A DNA stretch of 11,425 nt from Zygnema cylindricum (Eukaryota > Streptophyta > Zygnematophyceae > Zygnematales > Zygnemataceae): contig JBBHKE010000338.1 in NCBI GenBank assembly GCA_037447655.1, positions 1-11,425 on the forward strand, written 5' to 3'. The first letter of the stretch is position 1. Every line of letters starts with the position of its first letter. A program made the translations under genes and the position numbers. Of this stretch, positions 1-7,423 are shown piece by piece. Below the pieces are notes generated by a model. It had not been told where the DNA came from. It saw only the letters and a list, made by a program, of their open reading frames with translations, and did not search any database.

Positions 1-186
1 CTACTAAAAATAGCTATCTGTTGAACTAAAGGCAGCCATGGATCAACCTCTCTCTCTTACCTTCAGTGACTACAACAAGTATGGAAGCTAGAGAGCGGAG
101 GTGGAGGCAGGCTGTCCGTCCTTTTACCTTTTATAAAAAACATATTTAAACCTAGAAAATACTATAAAAATCTATAAATTTCAACA
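1..186 (-). mobile_element. 5' end of a related copia-type LTR, inverted, continuing off the left edge
   Basis: Read on the minus strand from 186 downward, this begins TGTTGAAATT and carries the blocks that open the other LTRs here: the TAGTATTTTCTAGG motif, a GTAGTCACTGA block, and a CCATGGCTGCC start-codon block, in the same order and at similar distances as at 5497 and 7274. It is much more diverged from the main element's LTR than that element's two LTRs are from each other, so it is a related subfamily. It abuts the truncated plus-strand LTR at 187, as expected if a minus-strand element or solo LTR inserted into it. If so, 187-191 (TCAAA) is one copy of the target-site duplication; the other would lie left of the window. 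Confidence 0.72.
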
Positions 187-671
187 TCAAACTTGTCGCA
201 GTCACTCAGAAATTGGAGAGGGAGCTAGAGGCATGGCTACCTACGCTATCCAGAGGTTTACAGGAAATATATATTAGTTAGGGGTTTATTTACTAAAAGG
301 TATGTGCCGGCCACAGGATTTGATCCTGGTACCTACCGGTCGACAGACAGTCGGTAGTCGGTAGCCTTAGCCGTTAAGTCTAGAACTAGTGTTACGTACT
401 ATATGGTTTGATAATTAATTAAACATTATCAGGTAGGATAAGTCATTTAACTGTAACTATTTACGGGATACATAGATCCAGTAATGTAAAAGTACGGATT
501 ACGATACAGATAAGAAACCAATACCGCGCATTTATTTATTTAATGAAACGCATATCGCGAATGTATTTATTACGGCTACGATTTAATGTGAATGTAATTG
601 GACGGCCGAAATTAACGCCGAGATCGCGGAAGAGGATTTTGGCGGTTTGTTATGATCGCCACATCGGATGA

Positions 672-741
672 CACGTGGCGGAATTACATTGGATCGCGAG
701 ATCTCCGAGGATTAAGTTAGCGAATCTGGACATACCACGTG
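672..741 (+). promoter_or_regulatory. Two G-box (CACGTG) motifs in the 5' LTR
   Basis: CACGTG occurs at 672-677, in the context TGACACGTGGC, which also matches the ABA-responsive element core ACGTGGC, and again at 736-741 (CCACGTGTCGAC). G-boxes bind plant bZIP and bHLH factors in light, ABA and stress responses. In the 3' LTR both are broken (ACATGGC near 6081 and CAGGTG near 6144). Binding is inferred from motif only. Confidence 0.4.
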
Positions 742-920
742 TCGACATTTAGGCCATGTCGTACAGTGTTCGTACATAAAGTACACCGACAGTTGTACTT
801 TTAAGTACGGAACTGTAATTTGATTTGCTCCGTAAATTAGTAGATAGAGTCTGTGAGAGAAATAGGATTTAGAAAAATTAGGAGATAAGACCCTCTCTCC
901 CAGATAGCTTCTGTACAAAA

Positions 921-934
921 GGTCAACTTTGACC
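921..934 (+). promoter_or_regulatory. Palindromic double W-box in the 5' LTR
   Basis: GGTCAACTTTGACC is a perfect 6-bp inverted repeat with a 2-nt spacer. It puts a W-box (TTGACC, the WRKY-factor target) on each strand. It lies within a 47-bp block (906-952) identical to 6312-6358 in the 3' LTR, and just upstream of a TATA-like motif. W-boxes are known to drive defence- or wound-induced expression of some plant LTR elements; the role here is inference. Confidence 0.45.
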
Positions 935-937
935 CTC

Positions 938-943
938 TATAAC
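938..943 (+). promoter_or_regulatory. Candidate TATA motif of the 5' LTR
   Basis: TATAAC is retained at the matching place in the 3' LTR (6344-6349). It lies about 200 bp before the LTR end, which would place transcription start near 965-975. Alternatives such as the TATATATTA near 268 are too far from gag to be favoured. Motif only. Confidence 0.3.
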
Positions 944-947
944 TTAC

Positions 948-1019
948 TGCTCAGGGGAGCAAATTCAGAGATTCTTTTTGCTATTGACTCAGGGGAGTCT
1001 TCCCTTCTCAGAGGTGAAG
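948..1019 (+). other. Run of three small hairpins in the presumed 5' leader
   Basis: Three inverted repeats follow each other, each with a 4-nt loop. H1 (948-961) is TGCTC-AGGG-GAGCA, H2 (986-999) is GACTC-AGGG-GAGTC, and H3 (1004-1019) is CTTCTC-AGAG-GTGAAG with one mismatch. In the 3' LTR the stems of H1 (6354-6367) and H2 (6392-6405) are unchanged while each loop differs at two positions, and H3 (6410-6425) pairs perfectly. The location, just after the putative TATA motif and before the PBS, suits an RNA structure in the leader, for example packaging, dimerisation or 3'-end formation. Function is inference. Confidence 0.45.
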
Positions 1020-1144
1020 TTGGTTAGAGTTATTGTCTGCGAAGGTGGCAGTTGTTTTTGCTGAAACACAAAGGGGTCCGGGTTATCCTAGAGGCTTCTT
1101 GGAAGTTGTCCACTCTGAGGACTTATGGAGGTCTCCGAGTTTCA

Positions 1145-1159
1145 AGTTATGGACCCACC
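1145..1159 (+). other. Primer-binding site of half-tRNA type (initiator tRNA-Met anticodon region)
   Basis: AGTTATGGACCCACC starts immediately after the LTR terminal CA. The complement of the plant initiator tRNA-Met anticodon stem-loop reads GGTTATGGGCCCACC, so 13 of 15 positions match, and 13 of 14 from position 1146. The usual plant PBS, TGGTATCAGAGC, complementary to the 3' end of the same tRNA, is absent here. Priming from an internally cleaved initiator tRNA-Met is established for Drosophila copia and yeast Ty5. The tRNA sequence used is from general knowledge. Confidence 0.75.
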
Positions 1160-2198
1160 CTCTAGGGTACCAATCTTTAATAGAACTGGCTTTATATACT
1201 GGGAAAGTATGATGATAGGATCTCTATGCGAAAAAAGGTTTTGGGGGATAGTGAGTGGACGGTTGGGGCGTCCATCAAGTCTTTGAATTCCTCCAGGGTT
1301 TAGAGGAAGCAGATTCACCAGGAAAGAGGATCCACCTTTAACGGAGGAAAAAAAAGAAGGAGAGGTGGTGGAAAAAGGAAAGGAGAAGGAGGCGACCACA
1401 CCAATAGCAACTGGTTTAGCATTCATGTCACCTATTCTGAGGAACAAGGTGAATGATACTGAAACCTGGGACTTCAACAATATGGCGGCAAAGCACTTCA
1501 TCCTACGCCATTTCACTCAAGGACTTGCATGTCCTCATTTGCAGGTAGAAAGGGCATCTGATCTTTGGATGGCTCTCATAGAGATGTACCAAAGTGGTAC
1601 GATTCAGCAACAACAGTTGGTTGATCAGAAAGTTAAAGAGTATGTATACAAAGGGGGGAAGATGTTGGATTTTTGCAATGAGCTTGCTACACTCTTCATG
1701 GAGCAAGAGAGTGCGAGAAAAGATTTTAGTGAAAAAGAAAAGGTTAACTGTTTACTGATGAAGTTACCCGATGAGTTCGAGAACATAGTCAACCGTGTGG
1801 AGGACTTGCCAGACTCAAGGTGGATATGGAACTCAATGGTAGGGATGATTCTCGTTCGGGAGAATACGATTGAGATCCGAAGGGGAGGAAAGAGTGGCCA
1901 AGCCTTGGCAACTGCGACCGATTGGAGGAACAAGGATTCACGGAAACTGGTGGGAAACTATGGGTGGAGGGAGCAAAAAAATCAGACTGACGAGTTCGGA
2001 CCAAGGGCTCCCAAAGGTTTATGTCATTTTTGTAAGTAACCTGGGCACTATATGGCAGAGTGCACTAAGCTAACCGAGCTTTGGTTAAAAGAGGGGCAGA
2101 CCGGTGGTACCCCGAGAGGAAAGAAAAAGGCACTTGTGACATAGGTACATGAGGCGGAATCCGAGGACGAGGACGATGAGCTCCTTTTAGATGAGGAG
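1149..2198 (+). pseudogene. gag: Copia Gag (nucleocapsid) region with zinc knuckle
   Basis: The N-terminus has the copia Gag pattern of a Phe-Asn-x-Thr motif followed by Tyr-Trp (1176-1202). The UBN2/Retrotran_gag-like body follows, including the segment around 1550-1600 (ASDLWMALIEMYQ) and LLMKLPDEFENIV near 1750. A CCHC zinc knuckle lies at 2022-2063 with spacing C-x2-C-x4-H-x4-C; the codon after its first Lys is TAA (2037), so the RNA-binding finger itself is cut. Other stops are at 1284 and 2142. An acidic stretch rich in Glu and Asp (2151-2210) links to protease. The longest uninterrupted part is 1287-2036. Gag packages the element RNA in cytoplasmic particles. Confidence 0.85.
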
Positions 2199-3527
2199 TT
2201 GGAGGCGAAAAACGAGGTCGAAAATCCACGAAGGCAAAAATGTGCTTACGGTGGATTGAAAGGTGAAGCAGGCTGGATTGTAGATTCAAGTGCCTCCATG
2301 TATATGTGTAAGGATAGGCACCTATTCACTAAGATAAGAAATATTCCCACCGTAGAGATAGAGTACGGGGATGGAAGGATATTCACCACTACTCTTGTAG
2401 GATCGGTAGATTTGAAAGTGTTAGTAGAAGGAAAGACATCCATAGTAACATTCTTCGATGTATTGTTTACTCCGGAGCTGAAAAAAAACCTCATCTCTAC
2501 ATCTGTATTAGATGATAATGGTTTTTTTACTAGCACTAAGGAAGGAGTCTTTAGTGCTAGTTTTGAGGAGGATGTCTATTTCATTGCTGAGAAAGGTAGC
2601 CATGGGATGTTTAGGCTGGTTTTAAGTAATGAAACGAATAAACTTTATTATGCTAGTGTTCATGATATTATGATGTGGCATAAGAGGCTTGGGCATGTGA
2701 ATCTAGACAAGTTAAGAGAGATGAAAAAGATGGGAGTGGTGGAAGGGATTAAGTTTAGTGAGAGTGATAATATAAGTGATTGTAGTGGATGTGCTCAAGG
2801 TAAAACACACAGATTACCCTTTCCTAAAACAACCACCTATAAGGGAGAAAAAATTCTAGATCTAGTACACACAGATATTTGGGGACCAGCTAAAGTGCCC
2901 TCACCGGGGGGGAAGAGATTTATGATGACTATCATTGATGATTGGTCTCGGTATTCCCGAGTGTATTTTTTGAAAAACAAGTCCGAAGCTCAGGATTGTT
3001 TTAGACAATATAAAGCATGGAGCGAAAAACTTTATGAAACTTCAATCAAGAGAATAAAGAGTGATAATGGTGGAGAGTATAGTTCTAACCAGTTTGAGGA
3101 TTTTCTAAGGGAAGATAGGGTCCAACACCAAAAGACAGTTCCAGAAAACCCGGAACAGAATGGGGTAGCTGAAAGGTTAAATAGAACACTAAGTGATAGT
3201 GCTAAAAGTATGTTGTCAGATAAGAAGATAGGAAAAAGGTTTTGGGCAGAAGCAATGAACTGTGCTAATTACCTCAAAAATAGAGTTCTTATTTCAGCTA
3301 TAAAAGATTAAACACCTTATGAGAGATGGACAGGCCAGAAACCAGACATATCTCACTTAAAGGTTTTCGTTAGTCAAGTATTCAGTCTAAATACAGATTG
3401 GTCTAATTGGAAGCTAGATCCTAAAGGAAAACCGTGATACTTATTAGGATATGATAAGGATGTTAAAGGATATAGAGTTTATGATCCAAAAAGGGAAGAT
3501 ATAATCTTAGTAAAGCATCTAGTAGTT
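2199..3527 (+). pseudogene. Copia protease and integrase region
   Basis: The aspartic protease motif is at 2274-2296: Trp-Ile-Val-Asp-Ser-Ser-Ala-Ser, where the family has Asp-Ser-Gly-Ala-Ser. The catalytic Asp (codon 2283) is kept but the next Gly is now Ser, which should harm the active-site turn. Integrase follows: an HHCC zinc domain (MWHKRLGHVN from about 2673, then CSGC near 2780-2793), and the catalytic Asp 2874, Asp 3063 and Glu 3171, giving the expected D-D-35-E spacing, in the contexts HTDIWGP, SDNGGEY and NGVAER. The integrase C-terminal region has stops at 3309 and 3435, after TPYERWTG-type and LDPKGKP-type blocks start. The integrase catalytic core itself is intact; the protease is doubtful. 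Confidence 0.9.
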
Positions 3528-5102
3528 ATGGATGAAGGAAAGTCTGTGGATCCCTTCAAATATACAAAGGCAGTAATAATCAGATTTGAGTCAGAAAATT
3601 TGGATGACTTTGAGCTTCATAACTATCCAGGTTTTAGAGAAGATGACATTCTTGCAGATACAAATCAGACCAAAAAGGACTCGGCTGTGGAAACTCCAGT
3701 GACAACTCCACCCGAAGCGGAAGACGTGGTGGAAATTGATTCGGAATCAAGGGATAGGGGAGAAGTCGAGTTTGTTCGAAAGAATCCACGAGAACCATCT
3801 ATTCCGGCCTCAGATTTTGAGGGGGGAAGGAGAAGTAGCAAAAGCCTGCAAGAAAAACAAGTTAATAACAAGGTAACTAAACTATCTCATCAAGATGAAC
3901 CTCAAACTTATGGAGAGGCGATGACTTGTCCAGAAAGAAATCGGTGGAAGACAGCCATCAATGAGGAGATGGCCTCAATTATGGCAGCCGATACTTGGGA
4001 GCTGGTGGATTGTCCACCTAACCGACAACCAATCGGTTGTAAGTGGGTTGTCAAATTAAAACTGAACCCAGATAACATAATTGAGCCGTACAAGGCCCTA
4101 TTAGTGGCAAAGGGATTAACACAAAAAGAGGGAATTGACTACAAAAAAACCTTTGCCCCGGTGGTTAGATTTCCCTTCGTCTGCATACTTTTCAGCCTAG
4201 CAGTAGCGGAAGACATGGAAGTGCACCAGATGGACATCAAGAAAACCTTTTTGCATGGAGAATTGGAAGAGGAGATCTTCATGCGACAACCGGAAGGGTT
4301 TGTGGAGGAAAGAGAGGAGAGTAAGGTATGCTGGCTGATTAAATCTCTTTATGGTTTGAAACAGGCGCCTCGACAATGGAATAAAAAGCTTGATGAGTTT
4401 CTTACCAGTCTAGTATATATCCGGATCAGCTCAGATCACTCAATCTATGTTTTCGAAGATGAGGAAGGTTTTATATTTATTGCAATTTATGTTGATGATT
4501 TGCTTGTTTTAAGTAAATCAATGGAAAAAATTAATAAACTAAAAACTGATCTTAAGGGGAGATTTGAAATTAAGGATATGGGTGAAGCAAAATATATTTT
4601 GGGAATTCAAGTAAAGAGAGACCGAAAAAGAAAAAATATAAGATTGACTCAAAAGGAAGCAATAGGGAACATGCTTGAAAAATTTCAAATGGATAAAGCT
4701 AATTGTTGTATAACTCTAATGGAGTTGAAGAAGGGAAGTGAGGGGAGTGAGGAAGAAAGAGTCATAGTCTTAGACGAGGAATTATCTCATGAAGAACAGA
4801 AGTTCATGCAGACTATTCCTTACAGGCAAGTAGTGGGAAGTCTAATCTATTTTATAAATTGTACCCGCCCAGATTTAGCTGCAGCTGTAGGAGTGCTGAG
4901 TAGAAGTCTAAATGCTCCCACTAAGAGGGATTGGGAGGCAGCTAAAAGAGTCCTTAGATATTTGATAGGAACTAGGGATCTATGGTTGCATTTGGGTGGG
5001 GAGAATACTGACATCACTACTTGGAGTGATGCCAATTATGGTGATGCTCCGATGAGGAGATGCATTTCTAGATATGTATTATTTGTGGGTGATGGGGCTT
5101 GC
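3528..5102 (+). pseudogene. Copia reverse transcriptase and start of RNase H
   Basis: This is the longest open part of pol. After a hydrophilic linker (about 3600-3880) the RVT_2 domain starts with a NRWKTAINEEM block near 3936. It shows CKWVVKLK, then VAKGLTQKEGIDY, the first catalytic Asp in HQMDIK (codon 4233), the SLYGLKQAPRQW block near 4350, and the YVDD active site at 4488-4499. The C-terminal part has YRQVVGSLIY and a TRPDLAAAVGVLSR block (4820-4905), leading into RNase H at about 5010 with its first Asp in WSDANYGD (codon 5028). All RT catalytic Asp residues are present. Small deviations, such as Leu for the usual Arg in the KA(R)LVAKG motif (near 4100), suggest relaxed constraint. 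Confidence 0.92.
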
Positions 5103-5483
5103 TAATGGAGTAGCAAACAGCAAAAAGTTATTGCTCAGTCCACCATAGAGGCTTAGTATATGGCCTCTTGCTCTACTGTATAAAATTGGATGTGGGTCAA
5201 GTCTTTGCTTGGTGAGCTTGGTCACCTTAAGAGTGGTGTGCAGAATTTTTTTTGTGATAATCAGGCAGCAATCGCTATTTCTGCCAATCCTAAACATCAT
5301 TTTAAAGCCAAACACATGGACATCAGACTAAGCTTAGTTAGAGAGAAAGTAGAAAACAAAATAATCAGTTTAGAGTACTGACCAGATAGTGAGATAATAG
5401 CAGATATGATGACCAAACCTGTGCCTTCCCATAAGCTAATTTTCTGCAGGGAGAAGTGTGGTCTGAAATTAAAGATTGACTAG
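5103..5483 (+). pseudogene. Copia RNase H C-terminal part, heavily stopped
   Basis: The same frame continues past TAA 5103 with the RNase H blocks. SSKQQKVIAQSTIEA leads into TAG (5154) exactly where the conserved Glu of the EAEY motif belongs, so a catalytic Glu codon has become a stop. TAA at 5181 precedes NWMWVKSLL. The DNQAAIAISANP and KHMDIRL blocks follow (5253-5330). TGA is at 5379, then ADMMTKPVPSHK, the typical copia ADIxTKPL end (from about 5400), and the natural stop TAG at 5481. RNase H removes the RNA strand during reverse transcription; this domain is non-functional here. Confidence 0.88.
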
Positions 5484-5496
5484 AAAATAAGGGGAG
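5484..5496 (+). other. Polypurine tract of the copia element
   Basis: AAAATAAGGGGAG lies between the polyprotein stop and the TG that opens the 3' LTR at 5497. This is the position and purine composition expected for the RNase-H-resistant primer of plus-strand DNA synthesis. Confidence 0.8.
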
Positions 5497-6549
5497 TGTA
5501 GAAATTAATGGTCCATTTAAAGTATTTTCTAGGTCTAAATAGAAATATAGTAAGAAGCCGAGGCAGTCCACCTCTAACTTCTCTCTCTAACTCTCTAACT
5601 TGTCGCAGTCACTGAGAAATTGGAAAGTGAGCTAGAGTCATGGCTACCTATGCTATCTAAAGGTTTACGGGAAATATATATTAGTTAGGGGTTTATTTAC
5701 TAAAAGGTATGCGCGGCTACAGGATTTGATCCTGGTACCTACCGGCGGGTAGAAAGCCGATAGTCGGTAGCTTTAGCCGTTAAGTCTAGAACTAGTGTTA
5801 CGTACTATATAGTTTGATAATTAATTAAACATTATCAAGTAGGATAAGTCATTTAATTGTAACTGTTTACGGGATACATAGATGCAGTAATGTAAAAGTA
5901 CGGATTACGGTACGGATAAGAAACCAATACCGCGCATTTATTTATATAATGAAACGAATATCGCGCATGTATTAATTACGGCTACGATTAAATGTGAATT
6001 TAATCGGACAGCCGGAATTAACGCCGAGATCGCGGAAGAGGATTTCGGCGGTTTGTGGTCATCGCCACATCAGATGACACATGGCGGAATGACATTAGAT
6101 CGTGGCATCTCCGAGGATAAAGAGAGCGAATCCGGATATACCAGGTGTTGACATTTAGGCCATGTCGTACAGTGTCCGTATAGAAAGTACACCGGCAGTT
6201 GTACTTTTGTGTATGGAACTGTAATTTGATTGGCTCCGTACATCAGTAGATAGAGTATGTGAGAGAGATAGGACTTAGAAAAATTAGGAGATAGGACCCT
6301 CTGTCCCAGAGAGCTTCTGTACAAAAGGTCAACTTTGACCCTCTATAACTTACTGCTCTAGGGAGCAAATTCAAAGATTCTTTTTGCTATCGACTCACAG
6401 GAGTCTTGCCTTCACATGGGTGAAGATAGTCAGTGTTATTGTCTTTCACGGTGGCATTTGTTTTGCTGAAACACAAAGGGGTCAGGGTTATCCTACATGC
6501 TTCTTGGAAGCTGTCAACTTTGAGGACTTATGGAGGTCTCAGAGTTTGA
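5497..6549 (+). repeat. 3' LTR of the copia element, full length (about 1053 bp)
   Basis: It starts TGTAGAAATT after the polypurine tract and ends at GAGTTTGA, where the 5' LTR has GAGTTTCA; the terminal C has mutated to G. From 5597 it aligns with the 5' LTR without large gaps. It keeps the palindromic W-box (6327-6340), the TATA-like motif (6344-6349) and all three small hairpins (6354-6425), but both G-boxes are destroyed. Its first 100 bp show what the 5' LTR lost. The conserved ATG block at 5640 is followed by an early TAA (5658). Confidence 0.9.
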
Positions 6550-7273
6550 ATGGACAACATTCATCACCATCCCGATCCCCAAGTGGCTTTTGCTATGTTA
6601 ACTATGTGTTTTCCCCATTGACATTCCTACCTTACTTGTACTTACCCTCACATCTCGACGCTTGTCTCCTCTTTCTCGCTTTTGACGATCGCCTTATGGA
6701 CGTCCTCCACACTCTATTAGTTCGTGAGCCATTCGATCACGAGTCCGAGCTATCGGCGTGCATTCAGGCATCCCTCTCTAACTCTACCGGTGGGTTAGGT
6801 CTTTTATCGATTGCTCGTGTTGCTCGCGCTGCCTGTTTGGGAAGTTGCTGTCTTATTTCCCCTACTCTTGTTTCCCGTTTCTTGGCTGAAGACACCCCTG
6901 TCCTAGCTACCGTTGTCCCCTGGGTTTAGACGGAGTGTTTACCTTCCAATGGTCTTTATTGGACGCGTCACTTTCTCTTCTTCCGATGCCCTAATGGATA
7001 TGCCGATTTTCTCTTCTCTTGTTACAAAATCCGTTGAGCGTGTCCAAAAATCCATTTTCGATCGGGTTGTCTCCGCCATTAAATCCGACCTTCTCAAGGC
7101 GCTTCCTTGCGATTCTTCGCGTGTCCGTCTTTTGTTTTGTGGTGGACTAGGTTTTGGGTCTTGGCTTTTCACTGCACCTATTTTGTCCACTCTTCGATTT
7201 TCACTTGCTTAGATCACCACCACCCTCCGGTATATCCTTGGCCTCCTCCATCCTCCTTTACTTGGCTCTCTTT
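6550..7273 (+). pseudogene. Decayed remnant resembling the C-terminal part of a non-LTR-type RT protein
   Basis: This spacer between two copia-type LTRs is coding-like but broken. From 6556 one frame shows DPQVAFAMLTMCFPH and a SYLTCTYPH stretch. Near 6640-6660 a second frame takes over with a FDDRLMDVLHTLL block, then ACIQASLSNSTGGLGLLS and ARAACLGS (6760-6855), up to a stop at 6927. A third segment, 6913-7212, gives RVRLLFCGGLGFGSWLFTAP followed by LSTLRFSLA, a TAG, and ILGLLHPPLL. The order 'GD/DPxxA-leucine block, FD, GGLGL, AAylgS, R-R-l, GxWL..P' recalls the region after the RT fingers/palm in some non-LTR-type RT proteins of algae and non-seed plants. This assignment is from memory of the pattern only. 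It is cut on both sides by LTRs. Confidence 0.45.
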
Positions 7274-7423
7274 TGTAGAAATTTAAGGTTTTTTAGTATT
7301 TTCTAGGTTTAAACTTGTAAAAGATAAAATGCAGAAAAAAAACAAAGGAAGTCTGCCTCTAACTCATCTCTTCAACTCACACAGTTGTCACTGTCATTGA
7401 AAGTTGGAAATGGAGCTAGAGCC

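Larger units (their letters stand above)
187..1144 (+). repeat. 5' LTR of the copia element, 5'-truncated
   Basis: It aligns collinearly with 5597-6549, from the AACTTGTCGCAGTCACT block at 190 to the GAGGTCTC(C/A)GAGTTT block ending at 1142. It ends in CA at 1143-1144, directly before the primer-binding site. About 100 bp present in the 3' LTR (5497-5596) are absent here, replaced by the inverted LTR piece 1-186. By position, U3 would run to about 965, with a TATA-like motif at 938-942, leaving a leader of about 180 nt before gag. The minus-strand open frame at 712-918 recurs in the 3' LTR at 6070-6324, but only because the repeat is duplicated; I do not consider it a gene. Confidence 0.88.
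1149..5483 (+). pseudogene. gag-pol: Copia gag-pol polyprotein, interrupted by nine in-frame stops
   Basis: A single frame runs for about 1444 codons, a normal copia length, with domains in order gag, zinc knuckle, protease, integrase, RT, RNase H. I chose ATG 1149 because the gag signature (a Phe-Asn-x-Thr-Gly stretch followed by Tyr-Trp) begins about nine residues later and no earlier ATG is compatible with the LTR end. In-frame stops are at 1284 (TGA), 2037 (TAA), 2142 (TAG), 3309 (TAA), 3435 (TGA), 5103 (TAA), 5154 (TAG), 5181 (TAA) and 5379 (TGA); the natural end is TAG at 5481-5483. Conserved blocks flank each stop in the same frame, so there are substitutions but no frameshift. The polyprotein would form particles, prime and copy its RNA, and integrate the DNA; this copy cannot be translated intact. 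Confidence 0.92.
187..6549 (+). mobile_element. Degenerate Ty1/copia LTR retrotransposon
   Basis: All structural parts are visible in copia order: 5' LTR (187-1144, 5' end missing), primer-binding site, gag, protease, integrase, reverse transcriptase, RNase H, polypurine tract (5484-5496) and 3' LTR (5497-6549). Integrase before RT is diagnostic of Ty1/copia. The two LTRs differ at roughly 100 of about 955 aligned positions by hand count (about 89% identity), so insertion is not recent. Nine in-frame stop codons interrupt the polyprotein, so the copy is non-autonomous. The likely 5-bp duplication right of the element is ATGGA (6550-6554), but its left partner is outside the window and cannot be confirmed. 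Confidence 0.93.

Noticed and set aside
314-330. GATTTGATCC in the LTR resembling a tRNA/SINE B-box
   Set aside because: Two mismatches to the usual B-box, no convincing A-box upstream at the right distance, and the hairpin CAGGAT/ATCCTG explains the sequence as well.
712-918. Minus-strand open frame with a similar partner at 6070-6324, looking like a conserved protein
   Set aside because: Both lie at the same place in the two LTRs of one element, so similarity follows from repeat duplication. No known motif, and the shared plus-strand promoter-like signals overlap it.
1142-1933. Several minus-strand open frames opposite gag
   Set aside because: They are shadows of the plus-strand copia frame with no recognisable domains.
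2037-2144. Gag-pol stop readthrough or recoding at the zinc-knuckle TAA
   Set aside because: The stop splits the zinc finger itself, and eight more in-frame stops occur elsewhere including at a conserved Glu; simple decay is more likely than regulated readthrough or RNA editing, which in plants is known in organelles.
6384-6929. A 181-residue open frame crossing the end of the 3' LTR
   Set aside because: It starts inside the LTR and runs into unrelated flanking DNA, so it is a junction artefact; only the part after 6550 is coding-like, and that in a broken RT-type remnant.
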